Positions 23,459-29,974 of a stretch of DNA of 30,248 nucleotides are shown one piece after another. A model generated the notes under the pieces. The model had not been told where the DNA came from. It saw only the letters and a program-made list of their open reading frames with translations, and made no database searches. The stretch is from positions 1-30,248 of IMG/VR virus record IMGVR_UViG_3300029309_000226; one strand, 5' to 3'. The position numbers and the translations under genes are program-made. Each line of letters opens with the position of its first letter. Position 1 is the stretch's first letter. The DNA comes from a virus.

Positions 23459-23571
23459 ATATTCGCTACGTTCTTTGACATACGAAAGCAAATCTAAAGG
23501 GTCTACTCGGCTAACGAAAGTTACTAACAGATTACCCGACTGTTTTAATCGAGCGAAGTTTTTTGCGAATA
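23454..23571 (+). ncRNA. Candidate structured RNA (or structured 5' leader) in the non-coding region
   Basis: Complementary pairs seen by eye: TATTCGC (23460-23466) with GCGAATA (23565-23571) would close a ~110-nt domain. Inside is TAAC-GAAA-GTTA (23512-23523), a stem with a GNRA tetraloop. AATCT (23491-23495) with AGATT (23529-23533) and GGGT (23499-23502) with ACCC (23534-23537) together give an H-type pseudoknot layout. TTTAGAT (23454-23460) with ATCTAAA (23492-23498) is a competing 7-bp stem. Less AT-biased than flanks and without a convincing ORF. Could be a phage ncRNA, leader or origin structure; no known Rfam family recognised. Confidence 0.35.
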
Positions 23572-23723
23572 GGTGCAGGTTGTAAAAAAATTGGTGGAAG
23601 TTCCATTTTATTTTGCAGCCGTTTTTTTTTGTTTTTTTTATACCTCTGACGAGTTTGTAAAAACGAAACACTACTGTTGTGAAACATGGGTGTCAGGTAT
23701 TAACAATTTATTTTTTATTTATT

Positions 23724-23876
23724 ATGTTTTCATTAAACAGAAAAGATTTCGAGAAATTCGAAACAATTGACGCATTAATCGATTATTGTGTAGAACGTGG
23801 TATTTGTCCTAGTGCAGAAGTCACTATAGATGGCAGAGTAACTGGTGAAACACTAGAAGATTTCTTGCAATACTAA
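23724..23876 (+). CDS. Small early protein, unknown
   Basis: 50 residues from ATG 23724 (MFSLNRKDFEKFETIDALID...). An earlier ATG at 23679 adds a hydrophobic leader from non-coding sequence and is rejected. Contains a helix then a strand-turn-helix (SAEVTIDGRVTGETLEDFLQY). First gene of the early unit. No known family. Confidence 0.6.
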   Translation: MFSLNRKDFEKFETIDALIDYCVERGICPSAEVTIDGRVTGETLEDFLQY

Positions 23877-23903
23877 TTTATTTAACTTAAAAAACTCAAA
23901 ACA

Positions 23904-24044
23904 ATGACATTACAAAAATTATTACAAGAAGCACAAAACAGATACAATAATGGTTATAGCCAAAGTAGATTAGTAGACTTTGTATTTGCTAATGCTAAAA
24001 ATTTAACACAAGCAAATAAAATACTAACTATTATACTCAAATAA
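23904..24044 (+). CDS. Small helical early protein, unknown
   Basis: 46 residues, MTLQKLLQEAQNRYNNGYSQ..., rich in Gln, Asn and Leu; predicted two amphipathic helices. Preceded by an A-rich leader (CTTAAAAAACTCAAAACA) of the kind Bacteroidetes ribosomes use in place of a strong Shine-Dalgarno. No known family. Confidence 0.55.
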   Translation: MTLQKLLQEAQNRYNNGYSQSRLVDFVFANAKNLTQANKILTIILK

Positions 24045-24056
24045 ATAACTATTATT

Positions 24057-24314
24057 ATGAACAAATACTCAGAAATATACAACGAAACTTGTTTAGTACA
24101 AGTACAAAAAGTTAAACTAGGTGACGTAACATATTCAGCACGTTGCAAACTTATAGTGCTAGAAGATCTACTAAAAAATGCAGAAGAAAGACAAGTAGAA
24201 TACAAACAACAAGACAACTCAACTCTTGTAGAATGGTATCAAGGTCAGATTGAAGCATACAAGCTATCAATAGAACTTTTCAAAGATTTAGTAAAACAAT
24301 ATAATAAACTATAA
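24057..24314 (+). CDS. Early protein with coiled coil, unknown
   Basis: 85 residues. N-terminal strand-rich part (ETCLVQVQKVKLGDVTYSARC), then helices LIVLEDLLKNAEERQVEYKQQ and LVEWYQGQIEAYKLSIELF. Reads as a small dimeric coiled-coil protein. Lies in the cluster of small early genes. Function not recognised. Confidence 0.6.
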   Translation: MNKYSEIYNETCLVQVQKVKLGDVTYSARCKLIVLEDLLKNAEERQVEYKQQDNSTLVEWYQGQIEAYKLSIELFKDLVKQYNKL

Positions 24315-24315
24315 T

Positions 24316-24414
24316 ATGAAGCGAGATACTAAAATATCACTTGTTGTAGGACTAGGTTTTGCAGCATTTATAATACTACTTGACATATTAGGAATAATAA
24401 CTTTAACTTATTAA
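24316..24414 (+). CDS. Small single-TM protein
   Basis: 32 residues: a basic start (MKRDTK) then one TM helix (ISLVVGLGFAAFIILLDILG). One base after the preceding stop and 1 nt before the next start, so it is packed as a real gene. An early membrane micro-protein might act in superinfection exclusion or host membrane take-over, but nothing in sequence shows this. Confidence 0.5.
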   Translation: MKRDTKISLVVGLGFAAFIILLDILGIITLTY

Positions 24415-24415
24415 G

Positions 24416-24805
24416 ATGACCGAAAACGAAAACAAAATTGCAGTTCTATTCAAGGAATATGAACTTGCTAAAACAGATGTATTTAGACACCAACACTATG
24501 TTATCATTAAACGTAGTGGTATAGAGAAAATACAAGCAAAATTAGATATACAGATACAATACAATGTCATAAGATGTGAAGAAAACTTTGCAGTTGTACA
24601 AGCTATGGCACGTATTAGTGATGCAGAACCTATGCAAACATTTGGTAGTGCATTAAAAGGTGATTTCAAAACGGGTAATTGTAACACGTGGTATGTTATG
24701 GAAATGGCAGAGAAACGTGCATTAAGCAGAGCAGTATTGAAATTAGCAGGTTTCTACCAACTTGGTGTGTTTGGCGAAGATGAATCAGAAGACTTCAAAC
24801 AATGA
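24416..24805 (+). CDS. Possible single-strand annealing-type recombination protein
   Basis: 129 residues. A beta-rich first half (YVIIKRSGIEKIQAKLDIQI, FAVVQAMARISDAEPMQTFGSA) precedes a helix YVMEMAEKRALSRAVLKLAG and the closing GVFGEDESEDF. The helix 'AEKRALSRAVLKLAG' resembles the corresponding helix of Rad52/ERF-type annealing proteins ('AetRAigRAl...G'), and a DUF3127 SSB lies two genes downstream. The protein is shorter than typical annealing proteins. Suggestive only; it may be a family of its own. Confidence 0.45.
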   Translation: MTENENKIAVLFKEYELAKTDVFRHQHYVIIKRSGIEKIQAKLDIQIQYNVIRCEENFAVVQAMARISDAEPMQTFGSALKGDFKTGNCNTWYVMEMAEKRALSRAVLKLAGFYQLGVFGEDESEDFKQ

Positions 24806-25026
24806 GTGATTGGGTAGATGATTTTTTTGACGATAGATGTACGCTCATACAGATTAGCATTATTGAGAGTCTGTTGAGCACATCATCTATTGGTTTTGCA
24901 TATGAAAATCTAGACTATGAATTACTCGACTATGAAACTGCAGAGATAATTATATCTCATTTAAAAGAAAACGATAACCCAAAAGACTGCCGTGAGCAGT
25001 GGAAAAAATACACTAAACGATTATGA
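24802..25026 (+). CDS. Small acidic protein, unknown
   Basis: 74 residues, acidic: SDWVDDFFDDRCTLIQI, then YENLDYELLDYETAEIIISHL and a basic end (REQWKKYTKRL). Overlaps both neighbours by 4 nt (ATGA). Found in the small-gene stretch between annealing-like protein and SSB; likely linked to early replication. No family recognised. Confidence 0.58.
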   Translation: MSDWVDDFFDDRCTLIQISIIESLLSTSSIGFAYENLDYELLDYETAEIIISHLKENDNPKDCREQWKKYTKRL

Positions 25027-25289
25027 AAGCATATCCAATATGGACAGAAGTTACTGCTTGTAATTACAAAAGTAGCAAAAGCTACGGCAGTAAAGATACT
25101 AGTCAGCAAATTATATATGTTGGTACTAGTAAAAACAATTCACACGAACTAGCAGAAATAATAACAACAAGAAGACAGATAGATGATAAAATACATTTCA
25201 AACTATCTATTGATGATGTTATTATGAAAGAAACAGTAATGTGTGCTAAAACTAAGAAAATTATTAATGAATTTAACTATATAAAATAA
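25023..25289 (+). CDS. Conserved-looking early protein, unknown
   Basis: 88 residues, alpha/beta: MKAYPIWTEVTACNYKSSKS with a later SHELAEIITTRR and DKIHFKLSIDDVIMKE. The order strand, polar loop, strands suggests a compact nucleic-acid-binding-size fold. Overlaps the previous gene (ATGA) and precedes SSB by 2 nt. Similar short proteins sit beside SSB in Bacteroidetes phages. Function unknown. Confidence 0.58.
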   Translation: MKAYPIWTEVTACNYKSSKSYGSKDTSQQIIYVGTSKNNSHELAEIITTRRQIDDKIHFKLSIDDVIMKETVMCAKTKKIINEFNYIK

Positions 25290-25291
25290 TT

Positions 25292-25606
25292 ATGGAAATT
25301 AAAGGAACTATAACAAGGATTTACGATATACAAAAAGGTGTATCAAAGAACGGAAAAGAGTGGGTAAAAAGAGACTTTGTCATTGACACTGGCGAGAAAT
25401 ATAATAGTACATTATGTTTCACATTGTTCGGTGAAGACAAAGTTGAACAATTAACACAAGAAGCTGGTGACAATGTTGTTGTCAAGTTTAATTTGTCAAG
25501 TAGAGAATACAATGACAAATGGTATACACAAGCTATGGCATACTTAGTAGGTGACCACTATCCTGCAAAGAAAGAAATGACAGATGAAGTAGATTTACCT
25601 TTTTAA
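25292..25606 (+). CDS. DUF3127-type single-stranded DNA-binding protein
   Basis: 104 residues with an OB-fold strand pattern: MEIKGTITRIYDIQKGVSKNG, EWVKRDFVIDT, STLCFTLFGEDK, NVVVKFNLSSREYNDKWYTQ. The C-terminus, TDEVDLPF, is an SSB-like acidic tip ending in Pro-Phe, the part that recruits replication and repair partners. DUF3127 proteins are SSB-like in Bacteroidetes. Binds single strands made during phage replication and recombination. Confidence 0.82.
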   Translation: MEIKGTITRIYDIQKGVSKNGKEWVKRDFVIDTGEKYNSTLCFTLFGEDKVEQLTQEAGDNVVVKFNLSSREYNDKWYTQAMAYLVGDHYPAKKEMTDEVDLPF

Positions 25607-25608
25607 TT

Positions 25609-25764
25609 ATGGAATATAAAAAAGAATATGTCAGCATTTGTTGTAAATCTGATTACAGAAAACGACTATTTGACGTTTTAGGCAAATACTATTGGTATTG
25701 TCTGAAGTGTAAAAAATTTTGTGGACTAAAAAAGAAACGTAAAACTAAAAAGAAAATATTATGA
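25609..25764 (+). CDS. Small zinc-ribbon-like protein
   Basis: 51 residues. CC at 11-12 and CLKC at 31-34 with another Cys at 38, separated by a short linker, then a run of Lys (KKKRKTKKK). Looks like a minimal Zn ribbon with a basic nucleic-acid-binding tail. Follows SSB by 2 nt and overlaps the next gene by 4 nt (ATGA). Confidence 0.52.
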   Translation: MEYKKEYVSICCKSDYRKRLFDVLGKYYWYCLKCKKFCGLKKKRKTKKKIL

Positions 25765-25970
25765 ATTATGACCAATGGAAACTTATGTCTGATAGAGATG
25801 GTTACGAACAACAATATATAGATGAGGACTTATCACCAGCAGACAAATTTGCAAACTATGTATACGAAAATGATGATGAACTAGATGAGAGGGTTTTAGA
25901 ATATATAGAATATTTAGAAAGTAAAATAATAAGATTAGAAGATGATACAAAAAGAAATAAGAAAGATTAG
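25761..25970 (+). CDS. Small acidic early protein, unknown
   Basis: 69 residues, very acidic (DEDLSPADKFANYVYENDDELDERV) with a C-terminal helix (LEYIEYLESKIIRLEDD). Overlaps the upstream gene by 4 nt and the downstream by 29 nt. An acidic helical protein might act as a DNA mimic or partner of the basic protein before it, but no evidence beyond composition. Confidence 0.55.
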   Translation: MNYDQWKLMSDRDGYEQQYIDEDLSPADKFANYVYENDDELDERVLEYIEYLESKIIRLEDDTKRNKKD

Positions 25971-26391
25971 ATACATAATCGAAGATGAAGCAGACCTAGA
26001 TGATGGTGCTTTAGATGGTAGAACAAGAACAAAAGAGCTGGTATTAGCAAGGATGGTATTTAGCAACTTTCTTATGGCTGAAGTTGGTTTAAAAGAATCA
26101 CAAATAGTGAAGTTCTTGAAAAGAGATAGAAGTTCATTCTATTACTATCTAAAAAAACACTACAGTTATATTAATGATGCTAGAATATATCCTGAATATA
26201 ACGAATTATATATGAAAGTATATAATAGATACAATACTTTAGAAGACAAGCTATTCGATAACGAAGATAAAATATCTAAAATGTTATATCTGTCAGAAAT
26301 AGAGAATAGTATAGTGCATTTAGAGAGAGAGAAAAAAGCATTAACTACTGAAATAAACCTGATAAATGAAGGGTTGGATCAAACTACATAG
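25942..26391 (+). CDS. DnaA-domain-IV-like HTH replication protein
   Basis: 149 residues. Residues about 26-75 (GRTRTKELVLARMVFSNFLM, LKESQIVKFLKRDRSSFYYYLKK) match the pattern of the DnaA C-terminal DNA-binding domain: R-x-x-x-V-x-A-R, then I...L-x-RDrSS-x-yyy-x-K. No AAA+ domain is present. The C-terminal 60 residues are coiled coil (IENSIVHLEREKKALTTEI). Probably an origin-binding or replication-control protein, co-encoded with the replisome organiser that overlaps it by 26 nt. Confidence 0.62.
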   Translation: MIQKEIRKIRYIIEDEADLDDGALDGRTRTKELVLARMVFSNFLMAEVGLKESQIVKFLKRDRSSFYYYLKKHYSYINDARIYPEYNELYMKVYNRYNTLEDKLFDNEDKISKMLYLSEIENSIVHLEREKKALTTEINLINEGLDQTT

Positions 26392-26974
26392 AAAGATAAT
26401 AGAAAATGGTGTATTCAGTGATGCAGAATTGCTGAAAGTATTTATTTGGTGTTTAATTAGAGCAAACTCTAGCATAGAGCAAAAGAATGTGTATGATGTT
26501 CAATTAAAAATTGGTCAATTCATCACTGGTCGTATAAGTGCATCAGAAGAATTACTGATGAAGCCGTCTACAGTGCATAATAGACTTAAAAGATTACAAC
26601 GTATGCAATATATTAAACTAAAAAGCACTACAAAATATACAATTGTTGAGGTTATTAAGTTTAGTAAGTATCAAATAGAGAGCAATAACGCACCAAAAAC
26701 ACCTATTTTCAAGCGTTTAAGCGACTTTATTGATGAAGTTGAGGTGTATGCTAACGGCTATGATAAAAATGCTTTAGAGAGCTTTATTTCATATTGGACT
26801 GAAACTAATAAGTCTAAAACTAAAATGAAATTTGAGTTGCAACAAACTTGGAATACTAAACTTAGACTAATAAATTGGATGAAAAGAGCAAAACCAGTAA
26901 AAGAAAATAAGGTGCAACAAAGTATAGATACGTGGCAACAAGCAAGAAATATGATAAATGAAAGACAAGACTAA
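26366..26974 (+). CDS. Replisome organiser / DnaD-like helicase-loader N-terminal domain protein
   Basis: 202 residues. Begins MKGWIKLHRKIIENGVFSDAELLKVFIWCLIRANS, the classic start of phage replisome-organiser proteins. Then a winged-helix (QFITGRISASEELLMKPSTVHNRLKRLQRMQYIKL) and a C-terminal helical part (FISYWTETNKSKTKMKFELQQTW) often found in these proteins. It loads the helicase at the phage origin. Overlaps both neighbours. Confidence 0.8.
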   Translation: MKGWIKLHRKIIENGVFSDAELLKVFIWCLIRANSSIEQKNVYDVQLKIGQFITGRISASEELLMKPSTVHNRLKRLQRMQYIKLKSTTKYTIVEVIKFSKYQIESNNAPKTPIFKRLSDFIDEVEVYANGYDKNALESFISYWTETNKSKTKMKFELQQTWNTKLRLINWMKRAKPVKENKVQQSIDTWQQARNMINERQD

Positions 26975-27413
26975 ACAAATATGGTATAAGTTCTCTAATG
27001 ATAGAGAGCAACTAAATATAGACTGTGTAGACTTATTAAGCAAGTGCTATATGATGCTAGGACAACGACCTGATACTGAACAAATTGTCGTAATGGCTAA
27101 ATTTCTAGTAGATGATTTGTCTAGATACTATAGTTCTATGGAGTTAGATGAAGTGCAATATGCTTTTGAGCAAGGTATAAGAAACTCAGAAGCTGGTGCA
27201 TTTGTCAATGTACGAAATTGGAACATTTGGCTAAAAGAATACAAGCAAAAAGCAAACCTGAAAAGGCAACAAAACCTGATAACAGATTATCAGCAATATG
27301 AGGAAACTCAAAAACTAATTAATAATAATTTTAAAAAACTGAATTATGAAATTGACTCAAAAACAAAAAGTATTAAGACATCTAAGAGAGATAGGCTCGA
27401 TAACACCAATTGA
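26958..27413 (+). CDS. Replication-associated helical protein
   Basis: 151 residues, mostly helical: QRPDTEQIVVMAKFLVDDLSRYY, LDEVQYAFEQGIRNSE, then FVNVRNWNIWLKEYKQ. The 'A...GIR...E.gaFVNVR.W..WL' block is frequent in Bacteroidetes phage/prophage replication modules next to DnaD-like proteins and may be the helicase-interacting half. Overlaps the upstream gene by 17 nt, and its last 68 nt overlap the next gene in another frame. Confidence 0.62.
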   Translation: MKDKTKQIWYKFSNDREQLNIDCVDLLSKCYMMLGQRPDTEQIVVMAKFLVDDLSRYYSSMELDEVQYAFEQGIRNSEAGAFVNVRNWNIWLKEYKQKANLKRQQNLITDYQQYEETQKLINNNFKKLNYEIDSKTKSIKTSKRDRLDNTN

Positions 27414-27567
27414 TGCACTAAGAGATTACTCTATAATGAGATTAACATCTAGAGTATGCGAACTAAAAGATGAAGGTCATAACATCAAGTCTGAATTAGT
27501 ATCAGGGAAAAACAAATATGGTGAAAGTGTCAGATACTCTAAGTATACATTAGTTGAGCAAGAGTAA
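27346..27567 (+). CDS. Winged-helix/HTH protein
   Basis: 73 residues, MKLTQKQKVLRHLREIGSIT..., then PIDALRDYSIMRLTSRVCELKDEGHNI, a winged helix like the helix-turn-helix domains (HTH_39 type) in phage early regions. The 'ALRDYSIMRLTSRVCELK' recognition helix is clear. Its 68-nt overlap with the preceding gene is long, but the HTH pattern is convincing. Possible DNA-binding regulator. It overlaps ninG by 14 nt. Confidence 0.75.
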   Translation: MKLTQKQKVLRHLREIGSITPIDALRDYSIMRLTSRVCELKDEGHNIKSELVSGKNKYGESVRYSKYTLVEQE

Positions 27568-27934
27568 ACTGGTAAAGAAACTAGATGCAGTATATAGTAA
27601 ATATATACGTAACCTATATGCCAATGATAATGGATATGTAGAATGCTATACTTGTGGTGTACATAAGCACGTAAAAGAAATGCAGTGTGGTCACTTCCAA
27701 AGTCGTAGACATTATGCGACTAGGTGGCACGAAAACAATACAAGACCACAGTGTGTAAAGTGTAATATGTACTCACAAGGTGAGCAATATATATTTGGCG
27801 AGAAACTAAAGTCTGAAATTGGCGAAGTTATGTTTGAAGAATTAATTATAGAATCTAAAAAAACAAGCAAATATACATTAGCAGATTATAAGTATTTAAT
27901 AGATTACTATACCAAGAAATTAAAAGATTTATGA
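27554..27934 (+). CDS. ninG: NinG-like recombination endonuclease
   Basis: 126 residues from a TTG start (27554); no in-frame ATG is better placed. Zn/HNH-like pattern: CYTCG (C32, C35), QCGHFQSRRHYATRWHENN and RPQCVKCN, matching lambda NinG/Rap, which resolves recombination junctions. Downstream helices YTLADYKYLIDYYTKKL close the fold. Positioned between HTH and methyltransferase genes; overlaps the latter by 4 nt (ATGA). Confidence 0.82.
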   Translation: MSKSKLVKKLDAVYSKYIRNLYANDNGYVECYTCGVHKHVKEMQCGHFQSRRHYATRWHENNTRPQCVKCNMYSQGEQYIFGEKLKSEIGEVMFEELIIESKKTSKYTLADYKYLIDYYTKKLKDL

Positions 27935-28575
27935 AAATATTAAATTTATATGCTTGTTTAGGTGGCAATAGATACAAATGGTCTGATGTACACGATATAA
28001 CAGCAGTTGAATTAGATGCAGAAATAGCTAAACTATATCAAGAAAGATTCCCTAATGATACTGTTATAGTTGGTGATGCACATCAATATTTATTAGACAA
28101 TTATAAAGATTATGATTTTATATGGAGTTCACCACCTTGTCCTACACACTCATCTTTTCAAGTATCTATGAAAAGTGTAAGGAAAATGAAATATCCTGAT
28201 ATGAAGTTGTATCAAGAAATAATTTTTTTACAACATTTTTTCGATGGTAAATATTGTGTAGAAAATGTTATACCATATTATGAACCATTAATACCAGCTT
28301 TCAAAAGAGGTAGACATTTATTTTGGACAAATTTCAATTTGCCAAATGTATTAAGCAAAAGAAAATCACCTAGTATGTGTAATAAAAAATCAGAAGTAGA
28401 TGCATTAATAGAATTTCACGAATACGATTTTAGAAAATATAAAGGAACATATCATAATATGAGTTTAGCAAGAAACTTAGTAGATTACGAAGCTGGTAAA
28501 ACTATATTAGATACTGCTATGGGTATAATAAATAAGCAAGATAACAAACAAACCGACTTGTTTTATACACAATGA
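27931..28575 (+). CDS. DNA (cytosine-5) methyltransferase, short form
   Basis: 214 residues. Motif I: LNLYACLGG (4-12). Motif IV: SSPPCPTHS with catalytic C70. Motif VI: ENV (111-113). SAM acidic residue E27 (AVELD). The usual target-recognition domain and motif VIII QRR are reduced; the C-terminus (MSLARNLVDYEAGKTILDTAMGI) replaces motif X. Short phage C5 methylases of this type are common in Bacteroidetes phages. It makes 5mC in DNA, protecting against restriction and possibly feeding the TET/JBP dioxygenase at 434, about 2 kb downstream from the ParB start around the circle. Sequence specificity cannot be read. Confidence 0.82.
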   Translation: MKILNLYACLGGNRYKWSDVHDITAVELDAEIAKLYQERFPNDTVIVGDAHQYLLDNYKDYDFIWSSPPCPTHSSFQVSMKSVRKMKYPDMKLYQEIIFLQHFFDGKYCVENVIPYYEPLIPAFKRGRHLFWTNFNLPNVLSKRKSPSMCNKKSEVDALIEFHEYDFRKYKGTYHNMSLARNLVDYEAGKTILDTAMGIINKQDNKQTDLFYTQ

Positions 28576-28630
28576 TATGTGAATAACTTTTACATAACTT
28601 ACTAACATAATTTATTTAATAATTGTATAG

Positions 28631-29158
28631 TTGTATGTGATTGATAATGAGCAATATACAATATTGAAAGAAACTGCAGCAAAATTTATACCAGCTGAAG
28701 ACCTCGATGATTTAGTTCACGAGGTTTTTTTACAATTATATGAATCACCAGAAAAACTTAAAAAACTAATCAAAAACAATAATCTCAAATGGTATTTTAT
28801 AAGAACCTGTAAAAACAATTACTATTCTAAAACATCAAAATATCATTACAAATACAGAAGACTACATAAAGAAATAACATTCACAAATGATTTGATGAGA
28901 TATAACTTTGTACTCAAAACTGAAAAAATATATTTTATTAAAGATAGTGAATTGATAAACAAGTTGTTAGAAGAATTGTATTGGTATGATAGAGAATTAT
29001 TTAAACTATATGTATTAGGTGATAATGATGGCAAGAGTTACACATACTCAAGTCTAAGTAAAAAGACTAAAATAAGTAGAATGAATATATACATCACTAT
29101 AAAGAAAGTTAAAAAACATATAAAGAATAGACTAAAAGAGATAAGAAATGGATTATGA
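28631..29158 (+). CDS. Sigma-70-like factor (region 2 and region 4 HTH)
   Basis: 175 residues from TTG 28631 (or GTG 28637). Region 2-like: AEDLDDLVHEVFLQLYESPE; region 4-like: LEELYWYDRELFKLYVLG, then YTYSSLSKKTKISRMNIYITIKKVKKHIKNRL, a typical sigma-70 region 4 HTH. Highly basic overall, as DNA-binding proteins are. It may redirect host RNA polymerase to phage promoters such as the four T-run/TATAGTAT sites here. A 55-nt AT-rich gap precedes it. Overlaps the next gene by 11 nt. Confidence 0.68.
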   Translation: MYVIDNEQYTILKETAAKFIPAEDLDDLVHEVFLQLYESPEKLKKLIKNNNLKWYFIRTCKNNYYSKTSKYHYKYRRLHKEITFTNDLMRYNFVLKTEKIYFIKDSELINKLLEELYWYDRELFKLYVLGDNDGKSYTYSSLSKKTKISRMNIYITIKKVKKHIKNRLKEIRNGL

Positions 29159-29357
29159 TGATTTAGATAGATTGGTTGGCTATGGCTTATCTGTTATAGA
29201 GTTTTACAATGAGGATAAACAACTTGAATATGTAGTTGATTTAGATACAATGAATTTGTTAGATGTAGATGTTATACTTAGTGCAACTAAAGAGCCACTT
29301 GGTATAATAAAATTAATAAGAGATGAAAAAAGTAAAACTAAAGAAAAAAGCGTATAA
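29148..29357 (+). CDS. Small acidic protein, unknown
   Basis: 69 residues, acidic first half (MDYDDLDRLVGYGLSVIEFY, then YVVDLDTMNLLDVD) with a basic tail (RDEKSKTKEKSV). Overlaps the sigma-like gene by 11 nt and the Zn-ribbon gene by 35 nt. No family recognised; a partner of the sigma-like factor is possible by position only. Confidence 0.55.
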   Translation: MDYDDLDRLVGYGLSVIEFYNEDKQLEYVVDLDTMNLLDVDVILSATKEPLGIIKLIRDEKSKTKEKSV

Positions 29358-29550
29358 TTATTTAATAGCAGTAGGCAAAAGAATTATGGGTGGATTTGAA
29401 AATGTAAGTGATATAGTTTATAGCGAAAGAATAGAGATATGTGTAGAATGTACTAAACTAAATCCTAAATATGAATGCTCAATATGTGGTTGTCCAGTTG
29501 AAACAAAAGCAGCTTGGAAGACTGAAAGTTGTCCTGAAAAAAAATGGTAA
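29323..29550 (+). CDS. Small Zn-ribbon protein (C-x2-C, C-x2-C-x-C)
   Basis: 75 residues. After a basic N-terminus (MKKVKLKKKAYNYL), CVEC and CSICGC form a metal-binding pair, followed by ETKAAWKTESCPEKKW, the Cys-Pro-x2-Lys-Trp end shared by a family of small phage Zn-finger proteins. Likely binds Zn(II); role unknown. Overlaps the next gene by 7 nt. Confidence 0.7.
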   Translation: MKKVKLKKKAYNYLIAVGKRIMGGFENVSDIVYSERIEICVECTKLNPKYECSICGCPVETKAAWKTESCPEKKW

Positions 29551-29768
29551 TGACAGAAGAACAAATAGTAAAGTTGCGAGATATATGGCAACATTGTAAG
29601 ACTGGTATGGCTAAAAACAAAGAAGCTAAAGCACAGTTGATAGAATTGTTTAATGAAATACACGGCACAAATTACAAAACTAATTCTAATTGTAGCTCGT
29701 GTTTAAATACAGTGTATAGAGGTTTTGTAAACATAATAAGAAAATTAGATGCAGAAGAAAATTCCTGA
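29544..29768 (+). CDS. Small conserved phage protein, unknown
   Basis: 74 residues; helices EEQIVKLRDIWQHCK and QLIELFNEIHG flank a short Cys motif (NCSSCLNTVYRGFVNIIRKL). A pattern often found beside Zn-ribbon and DUF3310 genes in phages. A second in-frame ATG (29550) is an equally good start. Overlaps the next gene by 20 nt. Confidence 0.6.
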   Translation: MVMTEEQIVKLRDIWQHCKTGMAKNKEAKAQLIELFNEIHGTNYKTNSNCSSCLNTVYRGFVNIIRKLDAEENS

Positions 29769-29973
29769 TTACTATATTGGTAAACAATATGGTTTAGAAG
29801 CACACAAAATTATAGAAGATTTTGCAGGTGATAATTACAATATCGGTGTAGCTATTGCATATTTACTACGTGCTGGTAAAAAAGAAGATAACGATATAAC
29901 ACAAGACTTATTAAAAGCTATACATCACCTAGAGTTTGAAATTAAAAGACAACATAATTTAAATAATATTTGA
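29749..29973 (+). CDS. DUF3310 (SaV-like) protein
   Basis: 74 residues. The family pattern is clear: YYIGKQYGLEAHKIIEDF, then NYNIGVAIAYLLRAGKKEDN and TQDLLKAIHHLEFEI. Small early phage proteins of this type are widespread; related to nucleotide-metabolism modules, function not proven. Ends 1 nt before the ParB-like gene, so it is the gene just upstream of the modification cassette. Confidence 0.82.
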   Translation: MQKKIPDYYIGKQYGLEAHKIIEDFAGDNYNIGVAIAYLLRAGKKEDNDITQDLLKAIHHLEFEIKRQHNLNNI

Positions 29974-29974
29974 T

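Larger units (their letters stand above)
23276..23723 (+). other. Main non-coding region (448 nt): AT tract, promoters, structured segment
   Basis: The only gap above 300 nt. In order: unique sequence with a 14-codon ORF I do not call (23300-23344), an almost pure A/T tract (23334-23385), a promoter-like element (23391-23417), an AAAGTT-ATC-AACTTT palindrome (23416-23430), a second promoter-like sequence (23431-23458), a stem-rich, more GC-balanced segment (23454-23571), homopolymer T runs (23622-23640), and a leader before the ATG at 23724. It separates late from early genes, the usual place for a replication origin and early control sites. Confidence 0.7.

Noticed and set aside
23423-23671. 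Minus-strand ORF over the candidate structured RNA
   Set aside because: Composition follows the T runs on the other strand; no promoter or motif supports it, and all other genes are on the + strand.
23573-23770. 65-residue ORF in the non-coding region
   Set aside because: It runs through T-rich homopolymers, gives a Phe-rich sequence without a plausible fold, and overlaps the better start at 23724.
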